A stretch of 64,000 nucleotides of DNA from Nitrospira sp. (lineage in GTDB: Bacteria; Nitrospirota; Nitrospiria; Nitrospirales; Nitrospiraceae): contig JACOEK010000003.1 in assembly GCA_024998595.1 (NCBI GenBank), positions 620,001 to 684,000 of the forward strand, given 5' to 3'. Under the pieces are notes generated by a model, which searched no databases, was not told where the DNA came from, and saw only the letters and a list, made by a program, of their open reading frames with translations. The translations under genes and the position numbers were made by a program. The first letter of the stretch is position 1. Each line of letters starts with the position of its first letter. This document shows, one piece after another, positions 35,154-44,700 of the stretch.

Positions 35154-35185
35154 CAAGAGCCCCGTGGAAGCCGGAAGGTCGCATT

Positions 35186-35214
35186 TTGACACTCGACTCG
35201 AGCCTGTGTTACCT
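35186..35214 (+). promoter_or_regulatory. Candidate promoter upstream of the 70-residue protein gene
   Basis: TTGACA, 17-base spacer, TTACCT. The -35 is perfect and the -10 is weak. The following ATG is 44 bases downstream with GGAGCAG before it. Confidence 0.4.
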
Positions 35215-35257
35215 GTAATAGCGATATCGTTCCACATCTTCAGACGGAGCAGCTCCT

Positions 35258-35470
35258 ATGGCTGAAAACAACGCGGTCTATGCGATTCGCCATCCTGACG
35301 GTTCTGTGACCCTGTATATCGACGAAGATTATGCCATCGATCGTGGCGTCGACCCGGCCAAGCTGGTGCGGGTGGAAATTCCGCGCGAATTGTTCGTCAG
35401 CGGTAGCATCCAACACATTCGAGAATACGTCGCGGTCTACCTTGAGAACAGCCATCAGGGCACGGCCTGA
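35258..35470 (+). CDS. Small hypothetical protein, 70 residues
   Basis: Acidic, probably beta-rich start (NAVYAIRHPDGSVTLYIDEDYAI) and a helical end (IQHIREYVAVYLENS). Not recognised. It lies 33 bases before the larger hypothetical gene and probably shares its transcript. Confidence 0.68.
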   Translation: MAENNAVYAIRHPDGSVTLYIDEDYAIDRGVDPAKLVRVEIPRELFVSGSIQHIREYVAVYLENSHQGTA

Positions 35471-35503
35471 GCGAACCTTTTACCTCGCACGAGAGGCCAC
35501 ACC

Positions 35504-36673
35504 ATGTCCGCGTTACTCACCCCGGAACTCATCGCCTCCACCATCGAACAAGCACCGATCCAGGGCAGAATCATGCTCAAGCTGCTGCTCTTGCAGCATT
35601 TTGACATCACCGCCGAGGAGATCAGCCATATCGCGGCCGATCGGCCGGACCCCCGCTGCGTGGCCGGCTCCAAACCGATCCACCAGATGGTCAAACAGGA
35701 CGCGTTGCGGGATGTGACCAATCGGAGAGATGAGTATCGCCGCCGAGTCCGCCTGCGGCGCGAGCGTCTGTGGCTGCAAATGGAAGCCATGAAGGGAATG
35801 ATTTCCCTGGCTGAAGGCATGGTGCGGGCAGCAACGGATCTCCTCAGGACTCGCTACAAGGTCGAGCCTGAAGCGGTGAATGCGATCAAGCAAGGCGCAC
35901 GCGCGGCCGTTCCCAAGCCGGCGATCCGATCGCTGAACCGCAGGTGGGACGAGGACGATATTTCCGCTGAGGCCTATCAGGAAGCCAGGCTCGGTCTGGA
36001 AATCCAGGCACAGCTACGCTTGATCGATAAGTACAAGAAGCGCCTCGAACTCTCGGAGCGGGAATGGAAATCGATCAATGCCGCTCCTATGCAGGATCAC
36101 GAGATCGGCCATATCTGGGGTATCCCGGCCGGGAGTCTGGCCGGCCGAAAGGTCAAACACCTCCATCAGTACCTTCATGCCATTCAAACGAACCTCCAAA
36201 AGGTCTCAGCCCAGGCGGTCCCGACAACGGTAGCCCTCGATCTCTGGAAAGAGACACTTGCGGTGTTGAGCGAACGACCGGTGGAGCGATCCATCGCGCA
36301 TTACGACGGGCTGGAACGCACGGAAGAAGCGTTGGTGGAAAAACTCAGGACCTTCGTGTGGGGCACTCTCGGGGAAGACATTGAAGCGAAGTTCTGGCTG
36401 TCACTTGTTCACGGCGCCAGTTCCAATGCCGTTCACTCTGAAAACACCCGCACCGTCTTCGGCTTGCAGCGGCTCCTGGCAGTCCTCTCAGAGATTGATT
36501 CCAGCCCTGATGCACTCGAAGAAGAACTCCTGGCCCGAACTGCGCCAACCCCCAAGGATGTTCCGGCGCTGACCGACGAGGCAGCTCAACCGAGGGCAGA
36601 AGAAATGGGGCAGATGCAACAGCATGTCCTGACCAGTTTCATCGGGGAGTTACACAACGATCTTCAGCGGTGA
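35504..36673 (+). CDS. Hypothetical protein, 389 residues, mostly helical
   Basis: Predicted cytoplasmic; no signal peptide or membrane segment. An N-terminal helical part (GRIMLKLLLLQHFDITAEEISHIAADRPDPR) looks like a winged-helix or HTH-like fold, then long charged helices (RRDEYRRRVRLRRERLWLQME, LRLIDKYKKRLELSEREW) suggest coiled coil. No catalytic motif is apparent. Start has GAGAGG upstream. I cannot assign a family. Confidence 0.7.
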   Translation: MSALLTPELIASTIEQAPIQGRIMLKLLLLQHFDITAEEISHIAADRPDPRCVAGSKPIHQMVKQDALRDVTNRRDEYRRRVRLRRERLWLQMEAMKGMISLAEGMVRAATDLLRTRYKVEPEAVNAIKQGARAAVPKPAIRSLNRRWDEDDISAEAYQEARLGLEIQAQLRLIDKYKKRLELSEREWKSINAAPMQDHEIGHIWGIPAGSLAGRKVKHLHQYLHAIQTNLQKVSAQAVPTTVALDLWKETLAVLSERPVERSIAHYDGLERTEEALVEKLRTFVWGTLGEDIEAKFWLSLVHGASSNAVHSENTRTVFGLQRLLAVLSEIDSSPDALEEELLARTAPTPKDVPALTDEAAQPRAEEMGQMQQHVLTSFIGELHNDLQR

Positions 36674-36700
36674 CGCGCTTCCAGAAGTGGTGTGATCGAT

Positions 36701-36724
36701 TCTGGAGCACCGACCGGCTCCAGA
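36701..36724 (+). terminator. Rho-independent terminator candidate
   Basis: TCTGGAGC and GCTCCAGA form an 8-bp stem with an 8-base loop; the following 20 bases contain two T-rich runs. It lies 28 bases after the hypothetical gene stop. Confidence 0.5.
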
Positions 36725-36752
36725 CTTTGCGAAGTTTTCTTTTGTAACCGGC

Positions 36753-36781
36753 TTCTCAGCGCGGAGTGAATTTTGTATAAT
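36753..36781 (+). promoter_or_regulatory. Promoter with perfect TATAAT close to the OB-fold gene
   Basis: TTCTCA (-35, 4 of 6), 17-base spacer, TATAAT. The ATG begins nine bases after the -10 box, so the transcript would start at or next to the start codon. Confidence 0.5.
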
Positions 36782-36790
36782 CCAACTATC

Positions 36791-37228
36791 ATGCGGCACG
36801 ATCATGACAGGATCCGTCCCCGATCGATGGCGAGAGGCCCGGTAGTGATGTTGTGCATGTTGGTCTTGCTCCTGTCAACCATGCCGGTCGCTTCGCTCTC
36901 CGCTGCGGCGCTCGTGGAAGTCACAGAGCTCCTGGCTCATCCCGATCACTATAACCATCAGGTCGTCACCGTCAGCGGACGGGTGAGCAGTTTTCAACTC
37001 GCCACCAATCGCGACGGGCAACCGGCGTTCGGCTTCCTTCTGCAAGACACCGCGGGAACGGTAAAAGTGGTGGGTCTTGGGAAGGCGGATGTTCGAGAAG
37101 GTGACTACGTCGTGGTTGAAGGAATCTTCAGCCGGCTGCGCCAGGCCGGTCGCGCAATTGTCTACAACGAAATCAAGGCCACCTCGGTTCAATCCATGGC
37201 CAAGATGAATCCAGACCTGGTCGGTTAA
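36791..37228 (+). CDS. Exported OB-fold (tRNA_anti-like) protein
   Basis: 145 residues with a signal peptide (VVMLCMLVLLLSTMPVASLSAAA). The mature domain VTELLAHPDHYNHQVVTVSGRVSS ... DTAGTVKVVGLGKADVREGDYVVVEGIFS is a nucleic-acid-binding-type OB fold of the kind found in small periplasmic proteins. Start may be 36791 (leaderless) or the internal ATG at 36827, both of which keep the signal peptide. The stop overlaps the convergent isomerase gene by four bases. Confidence 0.7.
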   Translation: MRHDHDRIRPRSMARGPVVMLCMLVLLLSTMPVASLSAAALVEVTELLAHPDHYNHQVVTVSGRVSSFQLATNRDGQPAFGFLLQDTAGTVKVVGLGKADVREGDYVVVEGIFSRLRQAGRAIVYNEIKATSVQSMAKMNPDLVG

Positions 37229-37701
37229 CCTTCCGCCCTTATTGCTGACGCGATCTCCTCTCCAAGCCGTTCTTCCCGTCTCTGGATGTCGACCACTCTG
37301 ACATCGAACAGCAAAGTCTTACCGGCAAGCGGATGGTTTAAGTCCAACACAATAACCTCCGGCTTGATCTCGGCCACATAGGGAAACACCACACGCCCGT
37401 CCGGAGCCGTCGTCTCCAGTTTCGCCCCGACCCGTTGAGCTTCCGCCGGCACGCGATCCCTTCGGACTTCGAACAATCCTTCCGGATGTGTCTCGCCATA
37501 CCCATCAACCGGCGCCACCCTCACGCGTCTGGTAGCGCCAAGCGTCATGCCATCGAGTCCAGCCTCCAGTCCGCGCAAAATTTCGTTCTGCCCATGGGTA
37601 TACACCAACGGAGCCTCACCAACGGTACTCTCGATGACCTGCTCATCGTCGAGACGTATGATGTATTCGACGGACACGACGTCTCCCTGGGATACCTGCA
37701 T
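37225..37701 (-). CDS. FKBP-type peptidyl-prolyl cis-trans isomerase, SlyD-like
   Basis: 158 residues. FKBP core strands appear at the N-terminus (VSVEYIIRLDDEQVIEST) and in GQNEILRGLEAGLDGMTLGATRRV, and the inserted chaperone flap lies between PVDGYGETHPEG and VVFPYVAEI. The ending LDLNHPLAGKTLLFDVRVVDI is the family hallmark. The His-rich metal-binding tail of E. coli SlyD is missing, so nickel delivery is not expected. Confidence 0.93.
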   Translation of the reverse strand: MQVSQGDVVSVEYIIRLDDEQVIESTVGEAPLVYTHGQNEILRGLEAGLDGMTLGATRRVRVAPVDGYGETHPEGLFEVRRDRVPAEAQRVGAKLETTAPDGRVVFPYVAEIKPEVIVLDLNHPLAGKTLLFDVRVVDIQRREERLGEEIASAIRAEG

Positions 37702-37860
37702 ACGCCAGACTCCTTTTTAGATGCGACGACTTCTACGAATCATCGGTAAACACCCCCTCGCCCACCAGCTTCTGGCCGTCGCTCCGGAGGTCCCCGTCCA
37801 TTACCACCCTATCACGGCAATAAAACGTGGTCATGTGAATAGCAGGAAGATCCAACAGAG

Positions 37861-37884
37861 TAGCCGAAGGAGGGCTCGAACCGG
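37861..37884 (-). other. tRNA 3'-end-like fragment
   Basis: On the minus strand these 24 bases read like the T-loop (GTTCGAG) and 3' acceptor half of a tRNA. The partner T-stem and the 5' acceptor arm are absent, so it is not a functional tRNA. It may be an attachment-site scar or chance. Confidence 0.25.
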
Positions 37885-37943
37885 ATCAGCGGAAGGTATT
37901 CAGTGAAGAAGGGAGGAATTGACCGAAGAAAAATGAACGCAGA

Positions 37944-38510
37944 CTACCAGTGTCGGAAAGGACCTGAATCAAGATGCACAAACTTTCCGCGGGGATAATA
38001 TCCGACGCCCCCACAGCCAAGTCGCAAGGCGACTTCCCGAATAGTCCGTAAGGACACCCCTGGAATCTGCACATCGACCGCCTGCCCCGAGACATGGTAA
38101 CTATGGCGCGCTGCGCGAGTGCCCATTTTGATCAGCTGTTCGTTATATTCCTGAGAACGATATCCGGACACGATATGAATATCCCGGCGCCCGCCGATCC
38201 GCTGCTGAACGAGATTCACGAACTCGATGAGCTGCACATCCATCGTCGTGGTTTCATTCGTATGGTGGCATCGAAGAAAGTAATTGAGCGCGTCAAGCGC
38301 CGCCTCATCGTATGTGCCGTTGTCAGTCCGGTACGTCACCGACAAGCGTTCATCGGTCTGCAAATTGTATAAACTGATACGTCCCGCTGGAAGCCGCGAC
38401 GCGCGCGCCTCTGCGGGAAGAGCCAGCCGGGCGACCAACAGCGCCGTGCCCACTGTAACCGTACGCAAAAAATCCCGTCGATTTGATTGGGATAGGACCT
38501 CGGAGGACAT
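37944..38510 (-). CDS. Tat-exported DUF882/M15-type (YcbK-like) protein
   Basis: 188 residues. A twin-arginine signal is clear: SNRRDFLRTVTVGTALLVARLALPAEA. The mature domain is the DUF882 member of the M15/VanY-like metallopeptidase group: VSGYRSQEYN, then HSYHVSGQAVDV with His and Asp ligands, and GKFVHLDSGPFRHW with a third His. It probably cuts or binds peptidoglycan cross-links in the periplasm. The ATG at 38510 has CAGGAG upstream and places the Tat motif correctly. Confidence 0.88.
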   Translation of the reverse strand: MSSEVLSQSNRRDFLRTVTVGTALLVARLALPAEARASRLPAGRISLYNLQTDERLSVTYRTDNGTYDEAALDALNYFLRCHHTNETTTMDVQLIEFVNLVQQRIGGRRDIHIVSGYRSQEYNEQLIKMGTRAARHSYHVSGQAVDVQIPGVSLRTIREVALRLGCGGVGYYPRGKFVHLDSGPFRHW

Positions 38511-38821
38511 CAGTTCTACTCCTGGCGGAACATACGAATCATCTCTCGCGGCCGTCCCGGACAAGGCCTTCGTGCTTCACGACTGGGACAACGCGCGTCC
38601 CGGGTGACCCAGGCAGACTACCTGATGAAACAGACCCTGTGAAAATGGGCTGACGTTATCTCGGAAGGAACAGACCGGCAGATACCGGAAGACTCTTCTT
38701 TCTTAACAAATACCCGAGAAGCGGTCAACCAATTTACAGGCCTGAGCAATCTGCACCCACCGTGCGGTCGCTTCCATTGCTCTTCTCACGCGTGACTCGC
38801 AATATGATCCCCAAGGGAAGA

Positions 38822-40234
38822 TCAATGCTCCGTCATCGAAGCACGAGGCGAGAGACCCGGAAACCGGCGTGCTTCAAGAGATCGCTCCATTCCATATTGG
38901 CGCAGCCGTCGGTAGAGCGTGGAGCGGCTAATGCCCAACTCTTGCGCAGCCCGACTTAAATTCCCCTGCGAAAGCGTGAACGCTTTCATGATCAGATCCG
39001 TTTCAATCCGCTGCTGGTTGACCTTCAGCGAAATGGAGCCATCCTCCTGGGGCCCGACCTGGCGCGGCATATCTAAATCTGCTGCGGTGATGTGTGTTCC
39101 TTCCGCCATGACCACGGCTCGACCGATCCGGTTGGACACCTCACGGACATTACCCGGCCAGGAATAGGCCTGCATCGCCTCCAGCGCCTCACGAGTGAAC
39201 CCGTATAGCGGTTTATTGTAATGAGCGGCCGCTTGCCGCAAAAATGCCATGGCGATCAGCGATACATCTTCGCCGCGCTCCCGCAGCGGAGGCAGATTGA
39301 TATGTACGACGCCCAGCCGATAATACAGGTCCTCCCGAAACGTCCCGTTCTCGATCGCTTCTTTGAGATTCACGTTTGTGGCGGCAATGATCCGCACGTT
39401 CATCTCGATGGCCTGATGCCCGCCGACGCGCTCAAACGTGTGATCCTGGAGAAACCGCAACAGCTTGACCTGTAGTGCGTTGGGGAGTTCGCCGACCTCA
39501 TCGAGGAACAACGTCCCGCCCTGGGCATACTCGACCTTGCCTTTTTTCTGTCCGACCGCCCCGGTAAAGGCTCCCCGCTCGTACCCGAAGAGCTCCGATT
39601 CCAAAAGACTTTCGGGAATGGCGCCGCAGTTGATCGGAATGAACGGTCCCTGTCTCCGCAACCCTCGCGCATGAATCGCACGCGCGGTCAGTTCCTTGCC
39701 CGTGCCACTTTCGCCGGTGATCAGAATGGGCGCATCGCTTGTGGACACCTTACGAATTGCCTCAAAAATCCGGTTGATACTGGAGCTGATGCCGAGCATG
39801 CCGTTGAATTCTTCCGGCCCGCCGACCACCGTCGCACCCCGAGCCTCCTGTTCAAGATCGGCGATTCGCGCCACCCGTTCTATACTGTGTTGCAACTGGA
39901 CAGCATCCAGCGATTTGGCCAAAACATCACAGGCACCGCATTGAACGGCCCGCACTGCCACGCTCCGTTCCGGTCGTCCCGTGTAAACAATCACCTTCCC
40001 GACATATCCGGTTTGACGCAATTTTTGCAGGACATTCAAGCCATCTTCAGCAGACGGGCGGGACGGTGAATCGATATCCAAGAACATGACCGGTGGGGAT
40101 TCTTCATGAATGGGCAACAGCGTCTCCGCGGTCCACGTGGCCGAGGACAACTCGAATTGCTCTCCAAGCAATGCCTGGGCTGCGGAAACGGTCGACTCAT
40201 CAGGTCCGACAATCAATACGGTATGCTTCGCCAC
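38822..40234 (-). CDS. Sigma-54-dependent response regulator (enhancer-binding protein)
   Basis: 470 residues: receiver (1-120, likely acceptor D53 in VMFLDID), AAA+ domain with Walker A GESGTGKE, the sigma-54 contact loop ERGAFTGA and Walker B GGTLFLDEVGE, then a Fis-type HTH (LSRAAQELGISRSTLYRRLRQYG). Such proteins bind upstream enhancers and use ATP to open RpoN promoters. Domain layout resembles PrsR-like regulators of exopolysaccharide loci. The GTG at 40234 with AAAGGAG is chosen because the longer frame adds an unrelated leader. Confidence 0.93.
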   Translation of the reverse strand: MAKHTVLIVGPDESTVSAAQALLGEQFELSSATWTAETLLPIHEESPPVMFLDIDSPSRPSAEDGLNVLQKLRQTGYVGKVIVYTGRPERSVAVRAVQCGACDVLAKSLDAVQLQHSIERVARIADLEQEARGATVVGGPEEFNGMLGISSSINRIFEAIRKVSTSDAPILITGESGTGKELTARAIHARGLRRQGPFIPINCGAIPESLLESELFGYERGAFTGAVGQKKGKVEYAQGGTLFLDEVGELPNALQVKLLRFLQDHTFERVGGHQAIEMNVRIIAATNVNLKEAIENGTFREDLYYRLGVVHINLPPLRERGEDVSLIAMAFLRQAAAHYNKPLYGFTREALEAMQAYSWPGNVREVSNRIGRAVVMAEGTHITAADLDMPRQVGPQEDGSISLKVNQQRIETDLIMKAFTLSQGNLSRAAQELGISRSTLYRRLRQYGMERSLEARRFPGLSPRASMTEH

Positions 40235-40338
40235 AATTCGGCTCCTTTCAGCTGGGAACACTACAGGCGCCGGTCGGCAGACCATCGTCTCACGCGCTGC
40301 GAGAAAAAGGTGCGGCTCACGTCCGGCTACACGGCTCG

Positions 40339-40728
40339 TTACGAGAGCGGCGACGGCGGATCGAGCGAGTCGCACATGAACACATCAGCGCCGAATGCCT
40401 TGGCCAGCGCAGGAAACGCGCCATTCTTTTCTTGAGTGGTTCGATCCAGCATGGCAATGATCGGCACTTGCGGGCAGGTTTGTTTCAGACGGGGAAGTGC
40501 CGTCTGCAGGGGCGTGGGGGACGATGACAGCCCGACCACAATCACATCCGGGCGCAGTTCCTTGAGACGATGTTCCAATTGCGGGACAGCGGAAGTCATG
40601 GTGGCTTGATAGCCATGCAGAGCGAACCAGTCCGCGTATCGGTACCCGCTGGTGACGTCTTCGTAAATCACCGCGACCGTCGGCCGCTTTGCGGCGCGTG
40701 CCGCCTTCTTGCCTGTTGATTGCACCAT
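40339..40728 (-). CDS. Receiver-like protein lacking the phospho-acceptor
   Basis: 129 residues with the alpha/beta pattern of a CheY fold: PTVAVIYEDVTSGYRY, then RPDVIVVGLSSSPTP where the strand-3 Asp should be but Gly/Ser stand instead, and ADVFMCDSLDP where the conserved Lys is replaced by Asp. It can therefore not be phosphorylated in the usual way. The ATG at 40728 follows GGGGGGA. Probably a partner in the surrounding signalling cluster. Confidence 0.72.
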   Translation of the reverse strand: MVQSTGKKAARAAKRPTVAVIYEDVTSGYRYADWFALHGYQATMTSAVPQLEHRLKELRPDVIVVGLSSSPTPLQTALPRLKQTCPQVPIIAMLDRTTQEKNGAFPALAKAFGADVFMCDSLDPPSPLS

Positions 40729-40751
40729 AATTCCCCCCACAGATCATCAAA

Positions 40752-40994
40752 TCAGGTCGTGGTCTGAACATGTGCGAGTTGAACCAAGCGCTGCTTCATT
40801 TGCGGTCCCCACCAGGTGAGGTCCTGCAACATGGCGGCTTCCCTCGGGCTGAGTCTGGTCAAGAGATCTGACCACCCTTGACGGAACGATCCCGTTCGTC
40901 GATCCACGGACGAACGCTCGGCCACGGCATGGCCTTGCGCCGCCTCAAAAAGGGCCATTAATGTCGTGGTATTGGAAATCCAGGGCCGCTTCAT
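40752..40994 (-). CDS. Small hypothetical protein in the signalling cluster
   Basis: 80 residues, not recognised; polar, with two short helices (TLMALFEAAQGHAVAE, SPREAAMLQDLTWWGPQMKQRL). The ending is compatible with a small interaction module. It sits between the NarL-type and receiver-like genes in the same direction. Ribosome binding site is weak, so confidence is moderate. Confidence 0.5.
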   Translation of the reverse strand: MKRPWISNTTTLMALFEAAQGHAVAERSSVDRRTGSFRQGWSDLLTRLSPREAAMLQDLTWWGPQMKQRLVQLAHVQTTT

Positions 40995-41116
40995 CCTGGA
41001 TGAGCATAGGCCCGGAAGGTGGACGAGGCTATCGATACAGGCGCGATTCCTGTGTCACAAATAGACAGTGCGAAAACGTCGTGGTTCGTTCGACAAATTC
41101 GTGGGTGTGGTGGCCA

Positions 41117-41764
41117 TCACACCACGAGACCATGTTGCAAGGCATACCGGGTCAGCTCGGCATTATTTTTCAAATTCATCTTGTCCAGAATTCTTGCACG
41201 ATACGTACTGATGGTTGTGACGCTGAGATGAATGCTCTCAGCGATGTCACTGACAGTTTGTCCCGAGGCAATGAGGCACAGCACTTCATATTCCCGATCC
41301 GACAATCGCTCATGCGGCAGCTTGTCGACCCCGGTTCGGACCGTTAACGCCAGCGCTTCCCCCACCGAGGCGCTGACATATTGTCCGCCTGCCATGACTT
41401 TTTTCGCCGCATGGACCAACTCCTCCGGCGCGCTGGCCTTCGTCAGATACCCTGCCGCGCCGGCCTTGAACATTCGAATGGCGTACTGATCCTCGGGATG
41501 CATGCTCAGGATCAAGACCGGCAAGGTGGGAGCCAGTTGCTTGAGCTCCTTGAGCACCTCGGGGCCGCTTCGTCCAGGCATACTAATGTCCATGACCACC
41601 AGGTCATACGTCTGCTCGCGAATCTCGTCGAGCATCTCCTGGGCATTTCCACACTCCGCCATGCTGGCGCCTTCGAACCCTTCCTCAAGAATGTCCTTCA
41701 CCCCGCGTCGGAAGGAGGGATGATCATCGACAACTAAAATTCGCACAGTCGCTGTATTTCGCAT
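41117..41764 (-). CDS. NarL/FixJ-family response regulator
   Basis: 215 residues: receiver with VVDDHPSFRR acidic pocket, acceptor Asp in VVMDISMPG, Lys in YLTKAS; C-terminal LuxR-type HTH (LSDREYEVLCLIASGQTVSDIAESIHLSVTTISTYRARILDKMNLKNNAEL). It likely receives phosphate from the adjacent kinase 28 bases upstream. The ATG at 41764 has GGAGGGA; two in-frame upstream Met codons are less likely. Confidence 0.94.
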   Translation of the reverse strand: MRNTATVRILVVDDHPSFRRGVKDILEEGFEGASMAECGNAQEMLDEIREQTYDLVVMDISMPGRSGPEVLKELKQLAPTLPVLILSMHPEDQYAIRMFKAGAAGYLTKASAPEELVHAAKKVMAGGQYVSASVGEALALTVRTGVDKLPHERLSDREYEVLCLIASGQTVSDIAESIHLSVTTISTYRARILDKMNLKNNAELTRYALQHGLVV

Positions 41765-41791
41765 CGTTCCCTCCATCATGCGTCCCCTTCC

Positions 41792-44700
41792 TTATCGAGG
41801 CAATTGCAACGTAATGGTCGTCCCGTTGCCTTCAAGAGTATCAATTTGTACATCCCCACCGAGAAGCCCGGCGCGCTCCCGCATTCCCAGCAGGCCGAAT
41901 GATCGAGCATCGGCCAGTCGATCCTGAGGAATTCCTCGCCCATTGTCGTAAACCTGCAGCAACAGCCCCACGCCCTGGTCTTCCAACCGCACATGAACCT
42001 CCGTCGCTTGAGCGTGGCGGGTCACATTCGTCAACGCCTCCTGACAAATGCGAAACACGGCGGTGGCCTGTTCCGGATCCACCCGCAAATCCTCATGACT
42101 GACCGCACAGTGGCAAGTAATCCCGGTGCGGCGCTGAAAATCCCGGCATTGCCATTCGATCGCCGCGACCAGTCCTAAATCGTCCAGTACTCCCGGGCGT
42201 AACTCGGCGACGATCCGCTGCACGGAGGTAATGGTACTGTCGACCTGCTCCTTCATGCCGCGAATTTTCTCATCGACCTTGGCACGGTCGCCGGGAACCA
42301 GCCGTTCCCCCAACAAACCGCCCAATCGAGAGATATCAATTTTTAGGCAGGTCAAGCCAACTCCCAGTTCATCGTGCAACTCTCGCGCAATGCGCCCGCG
42401 CTCCTCCTCACGAATCCCCTCCATCCGTCCGGAGAGTTTTCGCAGCCGGCGCAAGGAGTCCTGCAACTGCGCTTCGGCGCGCTTTCGATCCGTCGTATCC
42501 TTGAACACGACGACTGCCCCCACAATGTCTCCACGCTCAGAAATGGGCGTGCTCACATATTCCACGGGAAAACTCGTCCCATCCCGACGCCAGAATGCGC
42601 TGTCCACTTGCTCCCTGATCTCGCCGTCCCGAATCGTTTCCACAATCGGGCAACTCAGTTCCCCGAACGGTCGTTCGCAAAGATCAGGTGGGAACACTAG
42701 AGCGTAAAACGATCGGCCGATCATCGCCTCCGCTTCCCACCCGAACAGTTTCGCCGCAGCCGGATTCACGAACGTCAACCGCCCCTCCCGATCCACGCCG
42801 TAGATGCCTTCTCCCGCAGAATTCAGGACCACTTGATTGTGGTAGTGCAGACGGTCCAGTTGTTCTTCCGCCGACCGCCGCTCACTGATGTCGCGCATGA
42901 TGATGGTGAAGAAGAGGTCCGATTTTCCTTTCCAGGACGTCACGCTCAACTCCAAGGGAAACTCATCCCCTTGCTTACGCCGGCCCACAAGTTCCAGGGT
43001 TTTGCTCGTTGACTGCACGCGTTCCAGCACACGCACCCGCTGAACGTTGCGTTCTAATTCCTCGTGATACTGTTCCGGAATGATCATCGTGACAGGCTGT
43101 CCGATAATGTCTTCGGCCGAATACCCGAAGGTCGCCTCTGCGCCCTTGTTCCAAAAGGCCACCTTCATGAGAGCATTGACGAGCACAATGGCGTCCTTGG
43201 TCGATTGCACGATCGACCGCAGCCGCTCCTCGCTGACCCGAAGCGCGTCTTCAATCCGGCGGCGCTCGGTCACGTCTCGGATGATTCCCAACACGCCGAC
43301 GACACGCCCTTGGCGCATTTGCGGGGTGCCGACGAATTCACCGGTTACATAGCCGCCCTGTTTCGTGCTGATTTGCATTGAACAGGTCAGCGGAGTCCCG
43401 CGCTCAAGAATCGCCTGCAATACATCCTGACAAAAGCCGGCATCCTCGGGATGCAACAGAGTAGCGAGCGGTTCGCCGATCCATTGTGAACGGGACCAGT
43501 TGGTGACGGTCTCAAAGGCCTGATTGAGGGAGGTCAGAGTCATGTCGGCCGAGAGCGTGAAAATAATATCCCGCGCCCCTTCCACCAGGCTCCGGAATCG
43601 ATATTCCGATTCAAACAAGGCATCCTGCGCCCGCTTGAGCCAGGTAATGTCATGAAACACCACGACGGTCCCGCACAGCAGTCCCGCCTCATCCCTGATC
43701 GGTCTGGCATTGATACTGACCCATCGCCCCGGGACCCCCTGCGAAGCCCGCATGTAGACTTCGAGCCAATCGACCTTTTCCCCTTTCAATGCGCGCGCCA
43801 GCGGCCACTCTTCGCGCTGGAACGGCGTCGCCGTATCGCCATGAAAAAACTCATACCGGTCGACCCACTCGATCGGCGGAATATGTCCGGGAGAAAATCC
43901 TAGAATACTTTCGACGGCGGGGTTGGCCACCACCAGTCGTCCCATGGCATCGGTCACAACGACTCCGTCTCCCATGCTTCGCAACACTGAGTTCACAATT
44001 CTGGTCTGCTCATTCAGGGCCTGCTCGGCCCGTTCAAGCGCCTCCGCCCGATCGTGAAGGGCCCGTTCCGCTTGCACGATTCCAGCCGATTGTGTCCTGA
44101 CGGCATCCTCATAGACCCGCAACAACTGTTCCGCCACGGCCAAACGGGATTGATGCCGGAAACTTGCCGAGGGCTCAGAGATTGGTCCGGATTCTTGGTT
44201 CGCACCAAAGTCCGGGGAAGAGGCCTCATCAAACGCCAACAATGAAGTTTTCAAGCTGAGGGCGAGTGATTTGCAAAGCGCAGCAGTCTCGCGCGGCACC
44301 GGCGTCTTGGTGAACAAAATCACTGCAAACAAATCGCGCGACGGCAACATCCCGCCGAAACACAACACCGACTTGACCCCGTACTTTCCGACAAACCCGT
44401 CCTGCACGGGCACATAGGGGCTTCCCGCCGCGTCGGGCACGTAAAACACGTTGTAGGTCTTCTCCTCCAGATCGACGAGCCATTCACCATCCGGTCTCAC
44501 GTCGAACTCCGTGGACACGCCGAACTGATGCAGGAGTTGTGAAAACATCGGGAACTGTTTCACGAAATCGGCGCTGACCATCGGAATGACACGGTAGCGG
44601 TGAGAGCGATCAACACGATTCCAATCCGGCTCCGCCCCGGTAGAGGCGACGAGTGTGAAGCACCTCAAATCGGGAAACGGGGCGATCCCTCCGAGCTTCT

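Noticed and set aside
37861-37960. Complete tRNA gene upstream of the tRNA-like 3' end
   Set aside because: No matching 5' acceptor arm, D-arm or anticodon stem can be built; the T-stem itself does not pair.
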